This document shows, one piece after another, positions 46,895 to 55,323 of a DNA stretch of 64,000 nucleotides. A program made the translations under genes and the position numbers. A model generated the notes under the pieces. It was not told where the DNA came from and did not search any database. It saw only the letters and a list, made by a program, of their open reading frames with translations. Location of the stretch: positions 2,719,549 to 2,783,548 of the forward strand of contig NZ_VMKN01000001.1 of the NCBI RefSeq assembly GCF_007483685.1, read 5' to 3'. The DNA is from Litoribacter populi (GTDB taxonomy: Bacteria > Bacteroidota > Bacteroidia > Cytophagales > Cyclobacteriaceae). Position 1 is the first letter of the stretch; the number at the start of each line of letters is the position of its first letter.

Positions 46895-48532
46895 TCACTG
46901 GCCGGCACTGGGAGTGCCGTTTTTATTCAAGGCGCTTTCGATCACCTTACTGATCTCCGGGTAGCTGTACGGAATTCCAGAGAATTGATAGATCCTCCCC
47001 TCCCTGTCGAGTATCATCTTCCTTGGAAAACCAGAAATATTGTAATGCACAAAGAATGGATGCCCCTTTGCCTTCCCTTCAGAATGGAGGTTGATCATAT
47101 CTGGGGTACTGTAGCGCTCCAAGGCTACACTCTCCCGCCACATAGCTTCCGACTTGTCTGCCGAAATAGCCAAAATCTGAAAGTCATCCCTATCACCGTA
47201 AGCCTCCTGAAGGGGCTTGATGGTCTTTTCGAAAAACCCCAAACAGGCCCTGCAACCGGTAATGTAAAAATCCAAAAGGGTCACCTTGCCCTTGAGCCGG
47301 TCCAGATCAAATTTTTCTCCATGCTCATCCACAAAATCAAAATGCTGCAGGCTTCCACCTTCCTGTTTTAAGCTAAGCAGATTAAAAAGGTATCTCCTAA
47401 GATAGGGATCTTGAACCTCCCCCAAATATGCCTCCAGCTGATCCCCTGCTTCGACTACATATTCATATCGAGTGGAAAAATAGGCCACCATGGCTTTTTC
47501 CCGGAACCACGGAGGGTGGATTCGCCTTAGGGCTTCAAATTGGCTGATTCCCTCCGCACGTCGTAGGAATATGCTCCATTTGCCGAAGAGGTCAACCGGT
47601 CCAAAAGCTTCTGGATGCCACTCCTCTCCCAACATGGCCTCCATCTTTCCCTTTAAGTCTGATTCCATGATATCCTGGAGCCGATTGGTTTGGGCCGTAT
47701 CCTTCCTCAGCTCGGCCAATTTGTAGGCGCCATTGAATCGGTGAATGAAATCAGCATAATAATTTGATCTTACATTGTCCGAAAGGAGCCGCTTCAGGTT
47801 TGCGTCCAAACCGGACTGAGAGATGAAATCGAGTTTCTTGAGCAAAGCAGGATCATCAGCATGGGGCAGATCCTGCATGAGGTAGGCAGTTTCCTCTTCA
47901 CCAGGACGAAGAAACAGCATCCTAGGGGCATTCCTGGTGACCAGATCCCTATACCTTTCCACATACATTGGATCTTCGGTTATCTTACTGTGGTCATCAA
48001 TCACCAAGGTGGCTTGGCGGAAAGCCTTTTCCGTCCGATCCATCCATGCCAGCTGCTGCTGCAGCTCCATCCGTTCCACTGCATTCCCCTCGAAATAGAC
48101 CCCTCCAAATCGTAAATCCAGGTAAAGGATTAGGGTATCCCCCGGCAGTACAATAAACCTGTCGATAATTGGAAGGTCATTACCCAAGCCCACACTCAGG
48201 TATCCCAGGCTATCCATGTCGGGCAGGACATATTCGAATATGCGCTCTCTCCTTCCCCTGCCCTCCAAAATGGATCCCTCCATCACAGGCAATTCCACCG
48301 TCTGTACTCCTGGCGCATACCGGCTTTTATATGTATAAGTCTTAAAGAAGCTCAAAACAGGATTGTCGGGTTCATGGTCTGATCTTATCACGCCATGGAC
48401 CACCACCGGCGCCCCGCCGACCTTTTCGGCGGAGCTGTCAGGGTGAGCGGCAACTTCCTGCCCTACTACTATTTCCACTCTCCCCATTAGACATACCAGT
48501 CCCAGGAAGAAAAAGATCATTCTTTTTTTCAT
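46895..48532 (-). CDS. Secreted TlpA-type thioredoxin-fold protein
   Basis: The 545-residue protein has a signal peptide (residues 1-24, ending VVVGQ), a large N-terminal helical region of unknown role (about 30-390) and a C-terminal thioredoxin domain: VTLLDFYITGCRACLGF with CxxC at C427/C430, the cis-proline motif ISGFPRKMILD, and a WESVAL-like segment. It acts in the periplasm on disulfides. It is the first gene of the thioredoxin-SusC-SusD unit on the minus strand. Confidence 0.85.
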   Translation of the reverse strand: MKKRMIFFFLGLVCLMGRVEIVVGQEVAAHPDSSAEKVGGAPVVVHGVIRSDHEPDNPVLSFFKTYTYKSRYAPGVQTVELPVMEGSILEGRGRRERIFEYVLPDMDSLGYLSVGLGNDLPIIDRFIVLPGDTLILYLDLRFGGVYFEGNAVERMELQQQLAWMDRTEKAFRQATLVIDDHSKITEDPMYVERYRDLVTRNAPRMLFLRPGEEETAYLMQDLPHADDPALLKKLDFISQSGLDANLKRLLSDNVRSNYYADFIHRFNGAYKLAELRKDTAQTNRLQDIMESDLKGKMEAMLGEEWHPEAFGPVDLFGKWSIFLRRAEGISQFEALRRIHPPWFREKAMVAYFSTRYEYVVEAGDQLEAYLGEVQDPYLRRYLFNLLSLKQEGGSLQHFDFVDEHGEKFDLDRLKGKVTLLDFYITGCRACLGFFEKTIKPLQEAYGDRDDFQILAISADKSEAMWRESVALERYSTPDMINLHSEGKAKGHPFFVHYNISGFPRKMILDREGRIYQFSGIPYSYPEISKVIESALNKNGTPSAGQ

Positions 48533-48719
48533 CGTATTAATCGTTAATATTTACCGTGAATAATTCCCCCTTTGAAGCGCTAGTCCCGGTAAGGGAAGCG
48601 TTCGGGAGGGGTTAGGGGGATGTAGCTACGTAAAACATTACCCCCATTATTTCTCCTTAATCCTATAATCAGTCCCCGCTGGGCATCCAAGGCAATTATG
48701 CCAGCGGGACCTTAAACCA

Positions 48720-49490
48720 TTAAACCTTAAGCCTTAAGCGGCGAAGCCAAATAAACCATAAACGGCGATGCCCCGTAACCGGCGAAGCCCATAAACCTAC
48801 TGCGTCTCCGGTGGATACCTATTCAAAGGCCTCACCTCTACCCGAACGTCCAGCTGATTCCTCATCCCCTCCTCCTTCAATATCACCCCTATCGCCTTGC
48901 ACAGCAATATTGCCTCCTGCTGTTCCCGGCTCATGGGCTTCGGCTTGGGGTCTGGTACATAGGTGCAGTTAGGTTTCCCCTTACTGAGCATCCCCACCTC
49001 CAGCCCCCTATCCCCCACCAGCAGCCACAGGATGCCATCGAATAGTTTCTTTATCTGTTTCATAGTTGAAGTGGTTTAAAGTTTACTTTTTCCCCTGCGG
49101 GGAAAGGTTAAAGTTTCTAGTTCAGGGTTCAGGGTTCAGGGTTCAGGCCTGGATCCAACCGTGAGCCGTTAACCCTTAACCGGCGAAGCCATATAAGCGG
49201 CGAAGCCCATAAACAGCGAAGCTCGTAAGCGGCGCAGCCCATAAACAGCGTAGCTACGTAAGCGGCGAAGCCAATAAACGGCGAAGCCAAAAAGGCATAC
49301 CTCTCCCCCGAAGAATTGATGCATTCTTTTTTTTCATAAGATCAAATGTTAAGAATTCACCACCGGAAGTTTAACCGTTAACCGGTAACGGTTAATTGTT
49401 CAGGGTTCAGAGTTCAGGTCTGGATCCAACCTTTAACCATTAACCCTTAACCGGCGAAGCCAAATAAACCGCGAAGCGTTCGCTTCGCTC
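48720..49490. repeat. GGCGAAGCC/GGCGCAGCC dispersed repeat text and GTTCAGG microsatellite
   Basis: Around 48725-48795, 49157-49290 and 49434-49490 short units such as AAGCGGCGAAGCCAAATAAA and CGGCGCAGCCCATAAACAG occur in loose tandem, interrupted by the small gene above. GTTCAGG is repeated at 49120-49150. The same units appear at 40575-40650. GGC-GAA-GCC can form a small hairpin. Confidence 0.7.
48797..49063 (-). CDS. Small hypothetical protein
   Basis: The 88-residue protein (MKQIKKLFDGILWLLVGDRG, then EQQEAILLCKAIGVILKEEGMRNQLDVRVEVRPLNR) is protein-like and starts with ATG, but no family is recognised. One weak hydrophobic segment near the N-terminus. It sits between repeat-rich gaps. 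Confidence 0.45.
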   Translation of the reverse strand: MKQIKKLFDGILWLLVGDRGLEVGMLSKGKPNCTYVPDPKPKPMSREQQEAILLCKAIGVILKEEGMRNQLDVRVEVRPLNRYPPETQ

Positions 49491-49707
49491 AGTCCGGTGA
49501 CTTAATCAGATTCTTTTGTAATTGCTTATTGGTTACTTTAGGATTTTGATAGAAGGAACTGGGGCAGCGACATTCGACTTGTTCCAAGAGGCCGAAGCGC
49601 AGGTGTAGAATTTTGTTTTTTTCAAGAAAAGCAATGCAGTGTCCCACACCATCCAAAACGGAAGTGTTTAATTTAATTCTGTGGGATTTTACGAAGCGCT
49701 CTTCCAT
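49489..49707 (-). CDS. Possible 72-residue protein, unrecognised
   Basis: An ATG-started frame (MEERFVKSHRIKLNTSVLDGV and so on, with ECRCPSSFYQNPKV) begins 18 bases from the edge of the structured element at 49725-49942. Composition is protein-like but nothing is recognised, and the 3' end runs into repeat text. Confidence 0.3.
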   Translation of the reverse strand: MEERFVKSHRIKLNTSVLDGVGHCIAFLEKNKILHLRFGLLEQVECRCPSSFYQNPKVTNKQLQKNLIKSPD

Positions 49708-49724
49708 AATCTAATTTTTCTGAA

Positions 49725-49942
49725 AGAGTCTTGTCAATGAAGGACCTCAAAAAATAATGAGGTGGGCTACTCCCGACACGTTGTAAGGTACGTAGGAGAA
49801 CCTGATTAAGACTATAACTAGCCTTAATCTGAAACGCAATGCCAAGAGTGAGCCCACCTCTATATTCACAAATATAGTGGATGGGCTTCTACTCTCAGTC
49901 CTGCGTTTCAAGAAATTTCCTACGTTTCTACAACAAGACTCT
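49725..49942 (+). ncRNA. Nested structured RNA candidate
   Basis: A 218-base element closed by AGAGTCTTGT (49725-49734) with ACAAGACTCT (49933-49942). Inside: hairpin ACCTCA/TGAGGT (49744-49763); ACGTAGGA (49790-49797) with TCCTACGT (49918-49925); hairpin GATTAAG/CTTAATC (49804-49829); GAAACGCA (49831-49838) with TGCGTTTC (49902-49909); AGAGT-AGCCCA (49845-49856) with TGGGCT-ACTCT (49882-49895); and CTATATT/AATATAG (49860-49877). All these stems nest without conflict. An alternative pairing GAGGTGGGCT (49759-49768) with AGCCCACCTC (49851-49860) competes. TAATTTTT at 49712-49719 is a near-consensus -7 element for the plus strand. A 6S-type RNA of Bacteroidota or a transposable-element RNA are possible. 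Strand uncertain. Confidence 0.5.
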
Positions 49943-49997
49943 GACTAGATGCCAATTAATTTTAATAACATCTGAAATACAATGCTAAAATAAATAC

Positions 49998-50040
49998 TTG
50001 TCCTCAAATAAACAACATAAATGTCGAAAAATGAGGACAA
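49998..50040. promoter_or_regulatory. Nine-base inverted repeat upstream of the XRE-like gene
   Basis: TTGTCCTCA (49998-50006) and TGAGGACAA (50032-50040) flank 25 A+T-rich bases, ending 21 bases before the start codon at 50062. It may be an operator for the encoded regulator, or with the following T-rich stretch a terminator of the upstream RNA. Confidence 0.4.
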
Positions 50041-50061
50041 ATTTTTCTTCCTCTTTGTTTT

Positions 50062-50601
50062 ATGAAAGATGGAAGAAATAAAATTGACACCTCGAGACTC
50101 GCCAGAAACCTCAAAAAATTGAGGCAAGAAGCCAATTTGACCATTTCAGGCGTTCATGCTGCTACTAGGATTTCCGAAGATCACCTTCGAAGGTTGGAAA
50201 AAATAGAAAACCAAATCTCTCCTAACTCTTCCACTATACAAGCTTTTTTGACTTTATACGATGTGAGCTATAACTCACTAACTATGAAGGAAAATGCTAA
50301 ATTAGGAGCGGCTCCCACTTTCCTGGATAAATTTAAAAAGAACAACATAACAACCAAAGCCTATTTCTTATCAAATAAATCAATCCCAAAGCTTTTAAGC
50401 GAAACCTTAAAAGAGCATCCCCAGATGAGAAAAGGCATGACGGTCTCAGAAATATTAACTTTATTCCCTAATGCTAGGCTTACAAGTAAACAAGTATCCA
50501 ATGCGCTAAAACAGCTAGTGAAAAAGAATTATTTATTAAGAGAAGATCCAGCCGGAACAAAATCTGTCTATATCTATAAAATCAATCCTTTCAAGGAATA
50601 G
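50062..50601 (+). CDS. XRE-like HTH protein with C-terminal winged-helix-like domain
   Basis: The 179-residue protein has an N-terminal helix-turn-helix of the XRE class (LARNLKKLRQEANLTISGVHAATRISEDHLRRLEKIEN, residues 12-50) and a C-terminal part with a winged-helix look (KGMTVSEILTLFPNARLTSKQVSNALKQLVKKNYLLREDP). It probably binds DNA, perhaps the inverted repeat just upstream. No partner gene or effector is evident, so its target is unknown. Confidence 0.7.
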   Translation: MKDGRNKIDTSRLARNLKKLRQEANLTISGVHAATRISEDHLRRLEKIENQISPNSSTIQAFLTLYDVSYNSLTMKENAKLGAAPTFLDKFKKNNITTKAYFLSNKSIPKLLSETLKEHPQMRKGMTVSEILTLFPNARLTSKQVSNALKQLVKKNYLLREDPAGTKSVYIYKINPFKE

Positions 50602-50865
50602 TAGTTCTTCTTAATTCTCAAGTCTGAATTATATGCAATTTTTAAATTGGCCGCAAACCTATGATTTCTACTCTTTTAGATTGGAGATTGTCACTCAAAT
50701 GATTCTTAGAACCGAATTTTAAAAAGTTGAACCTCTTTGGATAGTCTAATCTAAGATCGAAAGAGAAAAATGGAGCAGTTGGAGAATTTTTTATCATGAA
50801 ATTTGAAGGTCATTATATATGTTTATATTATAGATAAAAAAAGTCAATAATATAAACATCTGATT

Positions 50866-51081
50866 ATGAATACCCAGGAACAGCTAATTGAGCTAAAGTC
50901 ACGATGTGAAGCTAAATTGAAAAGCTTCTATTCCTGGCAGAAGCTACCCTACGACCGAATTGCAAAGGGAAGAGGAATAATTTCGACAATAGATATAACA
51001 CTCAACTATATCAATGTTGGCAATGATGACGGTATTGAGAGATGCCTTAAGAAACTTAGAAATATGGGATTTCAAATTTAA
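50866..51081 (+). CDS. Small hypothetical protein
   Basis: The 71-residue protein (MNTQEQLIELKSRCEAKLKS, then DRIAKGRGIISTIDITLNYIN and CLKKLRNMGF) is mostly helical and has no recognised family. It ends 118 bases before a clear terminator hairpin. Codon use fits its surroundings. Confidence 0.5.
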   Translation: MNTQEQLIELKSRCEAKLKSFYSWQKLPYDRIAKGRGIISTIDITLNYINVGNDDGIERCLKKLRNMGFQI

Positions 51082-51198
51082 AAAGCCAGAAAAATTTCCT
51101 TTTCCAATAATTGCGATTCAAGGCTTTTGTACCTATATTCATTTGGAAATAAGTAAATGCGAATAAGTTGTATACCACCCTCCAGTGAGTAATTTGAG

Positions 51199-51224
51199 GC
51201 CCTCGAGAGATCGGGGGCTTTTTT
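51199..51224 (+). terminator. Rho-independent-like terminator
   Basis: GCCCTCGA (51199-51206), loop GAGA, TCGGGGGC (51211-51218), then six T. A diverged copy of the surrounding sequence occurs at 60241-60296. Confidence 0.65.
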
Positions 51225-51450
51225 ATACCAAAGAAATTATAAACTTCCACACCTCTTCCCTCATTCACCTAGGTAGGTATGCTGCGCAAATGATCATCGA
51301 AAGTGGGTCAATGACCTTCGGAACCGGAAGGAGTTACTGGAACAAAACGGCCCAATGACCTCAGGATTTTTTTTTGCCCATTGATTTCTGGAATGCCTAG
51401 CCTAGTATCAGCGGAAGCCATGGCCCGATGACATCCGTTTTTTTAGACAA

Positions 51451-51561
51451 CACATCAGCAAACGAACTTTGCAACAGTACAGGGATGACAGATTGATACC
51501 TTATATCAAACATGAACGGAAAATCCTTTTCCATGAAAGGGATATTATAAAGGTTTTTTAA
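51451..51561 (+). pseudogene. Tail of an excisionase-type HTH protein
   Basis: The frame reads HISKRTLQQYRDDRLIPYIK, then HERKILFHERDIIKVF and a stop, matching the C-terminal half of HTH_17/MerR-like excisionase proteins (GISKRTLQNYRDKGLIPY) of Bacteroidota integrative elements. The upstream half is missing or has decayed, so this is a remnant of a mobile element at the edge of the restriction operon. Confidence 0.65.
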
Positions 51562-51575
51562 AGTATCTACCAACG

Positions 51576-52310
51576 TTAGGTACTTTTGGGAAGTAAATCA
51601 AAAAGCAAATGGTGTATTGTAAATTCGGTATTCAGACGTAAATGCAGGCTGTCAAAAGTAAATGGATTTTCTTCTATTGACTTATCCTTCGTACTAATTA
51701 AATCGCCCTCCGGAGAAATAGGAAATTTATCACTTAACTTTTTCAGAATTGCAGTTTTTATGTTATTACTGTCGCCATCTATAATAAAACCAATCATTCC
51801 GCCAAAGGTTAGATTTTGAGCATACTTTCCATTGAAATAGCGGAGAACTCCACCATCGAAGATGTTTTCATTGTTAGGTTTTTTTTTATAAGTATTGTAG
51901 CAAACATATTTATTTACCAAATCTTTACTGCCATCCAAATTTTTACATTCAAAATAGAAATCCTGATTTTTCCAATATGTATTATGAATGGTAATATCAT
52001 AATTACCCTCCACATTTTCATCATTTGTTTCTTCTCCCTTTACAGAAAAATTTAAACCAAAATCTCTGTTTGCTTTCAATTTGAGACGTACAAATTTTGC
52101 GATTTCTCTTTCGGTTCGTGGATATTGCTTTTTCTTTTCTTCTTCAATTTTAAACTTTAATTCAGCACTATCATAGTTTTTATAAAAGTAAAGCAAATAA
52201 TAAAACACCCAATTTTTCCAAAACTCATCATCTAACGTCTTTAGTTGGCGAGTATCAAATGATAATGGAGCTGGTTTCTTAATCCTAATGTATTCTCTCT
52301 CCATTCTCAT
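51576..52310 (-). CDS. Probable restriction endonuclease subunit
   Basis: The 244-residue protein has a PD-(D/E)XK-like core: NYDITIHNTYWKNQDFYFECKNLDG supplies D105 and E121-x-K123 on adjacent strands. The N-terminal third is helical. It starts inside the 3' end of the Eco57I-type methylase gene (26-base overlap), so the two make a restriction-modification pair with separate cleavage subunit. No recognition site can be inferred. A few restriction endonucleases have this size; name not assigned. Confidence 0.7.
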   Translation of the reverse strand: MRMEREYIRIKKPAPLSFDTRQLKTLDDEFWKNWVFYYLLYFYKNYDSAELKFKIEEEKKKQYPRTEREIAKFVRLKLKANRDFGLNFSVKGEETNDENVEGNYDITIHNTYWKNQDFYFECKNLDGSKDLVNKYVCYNTYKKKPNNENIFDGGVLRYFNGKYAQNLTFGGMIGFIIDGDSNNIKTAILKKLSDKFPISPEGDLISTKDKSIEENPFTFDSLHLRLNTEFTIHHLLFDLLPKST

Positions 52311-55300
52311 TAGGTATTAAGTGTTTTAAAATATCATGTCCATCTTCAAAGGCTTTTGTTTCTGTCCAGTTTTTATTTATATCCTCTTTAATAATATATA
52401 CACAGTCCTTTCCAAATATTTTTTCCTGACTCGCTAAAAAGTTTGCATTAGGATTTTGCTCAAAAATCTCATTAAGTAAATAATTCTTTGTGTTAGCAAC
52501 TTTTGGGCTGTTAGAACCGTTATCAAAAGAAATTTTTACCACAATTAAATTGAAACCCGCTGGAGCTTCATCTATGGTTATAGGGCTTTCAAAGTAAAAC
52601 CGCACTATTTCTTTTAAAGTATTTTTATAGCTATCCAAAGCCTTTTTCTTTCTTCCAATTCTTGATTTAGGAAGAAAATAATCTTTAATTCTTTGCTTTT
52701 CCCAAAATGACAACTCGTATAAATCGAAAATCAGCTCATTTAGTTGGGGTTCCTTTTCTGTATATTCATACTTACCCTCAGATAAATGCTTACTTAAATC
52801 TGAAACTTTTGTTACCAGCTCGTTATCTAAATCTATAGGAACGGGTATTTTTTTTATGTCATCCATTCCAATTTTAGGGAATGAACTATCTATCCTCTTT
52901 TTTAAATGGATGTTGCTAAAGTAATTGATCAAGTCACTGTTTAAAATAGCGACAATTAAATGATAATAACTTTCGTTTTCTAATTTTAAAACATATAAGT
53001 CAAAATCAAAATAGATATATTTATCTAAATAAACAGCCTTTAGTGATTTGCCTATTCTACTCCAAACAATTCGTTGGCCTAGATATAATTCTTTATTTCT
53101 TGGACGGTGAAACATTGATATATCACTTCCTAAATAGGAGCTATAGGATTTTGTTTTAAATTTCTCAATATTACTCGGTTTGATAAAAGGAATAGGGAAA
53201 TCATTGGTTTGTTCCTGGCTTGAATACAGGCTTTTAAACGCTACATAATAATCATCTCTTTGTTTTTGTGTTAATGACTTCCATCTCTCTTTTTTTATAC
53301 CAAATTCTTTCTCCATCTCCTCAAACCCGACAAGTTGAATACCTCGATGAAGAAAGAAATCATCATTCTTTAGTATATATTCCTGTAACGAGTTTGAGTT
53401 AGAGAGTTTCTTTATTAATAGGTTATCATATTCATTTCCTACAAGAAAATCCCTCAACCTTATTTCCCTGTGTACAAGGTCACTTTGAGCAATTTCAATT
53501 GCTTTGTCCTCCTGAATTATAAGTAATTCAAAGGGTTTTTCTGAAAACAGCCCCAAATCCACAGGATAATAATCAATTATACTATCTTCAAGATTATTTG
53601 TGAAAATAATAGCCACAACGCTCTCTTTCGCCTTTTCAAATAATATCTTCTTTACCCTTGACAGCTCATAAATTTTTTCAATTCCATAATGAGAATAAAA
53701 ATACTCTTGAAAAACCTCCGAATAATCATTGTAGAAATTAGAACTGTTTGAAACAAATCCAAATCTTGTATTCTCCTTACTCCAATCTTTGATTTTCAAA
53801 AAAAAGCATTGAGATATTTGGGATTTGCCTACGATGTTCTTTGCAACTTTTTTAGAATCAGCAGAAATAGCAACCTGATAAGAATTTAAAAAAGAAATTT
53901 CATTTTGAAACTCCTCTGTATTTGATATTTCAAAAAATGGCGGATTTCCAACTATATAAGAAAACACCTTGTCTTCAAAAGGTTTATCAGATGTATTAAG
54001 TGTATTGGCGTGTTTTATATTCTGAAAAAATGAATATTCCGAAAACAAGTTGATTTTTTTGTTCTCTTTTAGTTCATTTGCTATAAATTCTTTTACTTTT
54101 TTCGGATCAATCCCATTAAATATCTGAAGTGAAAGAGAAAATAACGTGAACCGTTGGGCTGTTAATTCTTTTTCAACACCAAATATATTTTCAGATAAAA
54201 GTTGTATTCTGTACTTTATCTTTTCAATACTATCTTGTGGTTCTAAATTTTGTCTTTGTGATATTTCTAAAAGCCTTTGATAACCTGTAATCAGGAACAT
54301 TCCAGAACCACTCGACGGATCTAAAATCGAACCTATTTTATCTTCATTTATTACATCATCTACAATTAACTGTGCTAATTTCTTTGGAGTATAGTATATG
54401 CCATTTTCTTTCTGCTTTTCAGACAAAAACACTTCGTAAATGTAACTTATAAACTCAACAGGTAAAACATCAAACCTAAAATCAAACAACCTTAATTGAC
54501 CTGAAATTACGTTGTGATTAAAAGAGCTTGCTATCAGTATACGTACCTCCTTTGTCAAATATTTATCATCTATGGTTGGCTGGTCAAATAGTGCATTATT
54601 AAATAATTCGTGAATGATTTTATATAGCTTGTTGATGTTCGTATTAGAATTGTTTTCTAATAATTTTTCGTAATTAAGTTCATCGTTATTAAAATAATGA
54701 CTAAAAAAATAAGAGTTAATAATGTGATTGTCTTCCAAATACTTAATGTAAAGCGTTCTATCAATTAATGCCTGAACAACCTCATTTCTCTTATTGTCAT
54801 CATAAATTGATTTAATTAATAATTTGCTTAATTGATCTTTTAACTCCTTTAAAGTATAAACTAACTCTTTATCAATACCTTTATATTTGGCTTTGTCAAT
54901 AAACGAATGATAGTTAAGCCAAAATACTCCACTATCAAACTGCCAGTGTCTAATTTTTTCAATAGTATCTAAATCTTTTTTGGTAGTTGAAAAGACCTGT
55001 AAAACACTGTCGTTATTTGAAACTTTAGGGGAATATTTGGCATACAACATTCTTACTTCATCAGCTTCATTAGGATAATAGAAAATTATATCTGCATCGT
55101 TTTTATTCCAAACATATTTTCTAAACTGTTCGAGTTCTGTTGTTTCTAACGAAGAAGTAACAAGATAAAAAGAGGTATTGGTGTTATTTGGACTTTTATA
55201 AAAAAAAATCGAATTTTTAAGTTTTCGAGATAGAGTAGCTTCTTTCTCAATATCAATAACTTTTGGCTTCAAATCAACATTGAAGTCAAAACCTAAATCA

Positions 55301-55323
55301 GAAAAGAAATCTACGTAAGTCAT
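52285..55323 (-). CDS. Eco57I-like N6-adenine DNA methylase (restriction-modification)
   Basis: The 1012-residue protein has the N6-methylase core with motif X/pre-I YYTPKKLAQLIV (near 310), motif I DPSSGSGMFL (335-344) and catalytic motif IV GNPPFFE (NPPF at 460-463). It continues into a target-recognition-like region (SNIHLKKRIDSSFPKIGMDDIKKIPVP) typical of Eco57I/TaqI-like enzymes. The first 280 residues are a helical domain without a PD-(D/E)XK motif that I can see, and the cleavage function seems to lie in the following gene. It is A+T-rich compared with the left half, indicating transfer. Confidence 0.88.
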   Translation of the reverse strand: MTYVDFFSDLGFDFNVDLKPKVIDIEKEATLSRKLKNSIFFYKSPNNTNTSFYLVTSSLETTELEQFRKYVWNKNDADIIFYYPNEADEVRMLYAKYSPKVSNNDSVLQVFSTTKKDLDTIEKIRHWQFDSGVFWLNYHSFIDKAKYKGIDKELVYTLKELKDQLSKLLIKSIYDDNKRNEVVQALIDRTLYIKYLEDNHIINSYFFSHYFNNDELNYEKLLENNSNTNINKLYKIIHELFNNALFDQPTIDDKYLTKEVRILIASSFNHNVISGQLRLFDFRFDVLPVEFISYIYEVFLSEKQKENGIYYTPKKLAQLIVDDVINEDKIGSILDPSSGSGMFLITGYQRLLEISQRQNLEPQDSIEKIKYRIQLLSENIFGVEKELTAQRFTLFSLSLQIFNGIDPKKVKEFIANELKENKKINLFSEYSFFQNIKHANTLNTSDKPFEDKVFSYIVGNPPFFEISNTEEFQNEISFLNSYQVAISADSKKVAKNIVGKSQISQCFFLKIKDWSKENTRFGFVSNSSNFYNDYSEVFQEYFYSHYGIEKIYELSRVKKILFEKAKESVVAIIFTNNLEDSIIDYYPVDLGLFSEKPFELLIIQEDKAIEIAQSDLVHREIRLRDFLVGNEYDNLLIKKLSNSNSLQEYILKNDDFFLHRGIQLVGFEEMEKEFGIKKERWKSLTQKQRDDYYVAFKSLYSSQEQTNDFPIPFIKPSNIEKFKTKSYSSYLGSDISMFHRPRNKELYLGQRIVWSRIGKSLKAVYLDKYIYFDFDLYVLKLENESYYHLIVAILNSDLINYFSNIHLKKRIDSSFPKIGMDDIKKIPVPIDLDNELVTKVSDLSKHLSEGKYEYTEKEPQLNELIFDLYELSFWEKQRIKDYFLPKSRIGRKKKALDSYKNTLKEIVRFYFESPITIDEAPAGFNLIVVKISFDNGSNSPKVANTKNYLLNEIFEQNPNANFLASQEKIFGKDCVYIIKEDINKNWTETKAFEDGHDILKHLIPNENGERIH

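Noticed and set aside
49725-49942. Retron ncRNA with flanking a1/a2 repeats
   Set aside because: The outer inverted repeat and inner hairpins resemble msr-msd layout, but no reverse transcriptase gene is within 10 kb on either side.
51056-51268. 70-codon minus-strand frame
   Set aside because: It overlaps the 3' end of the plus-strand gene and a terminator hairpin; composition not protein-like.
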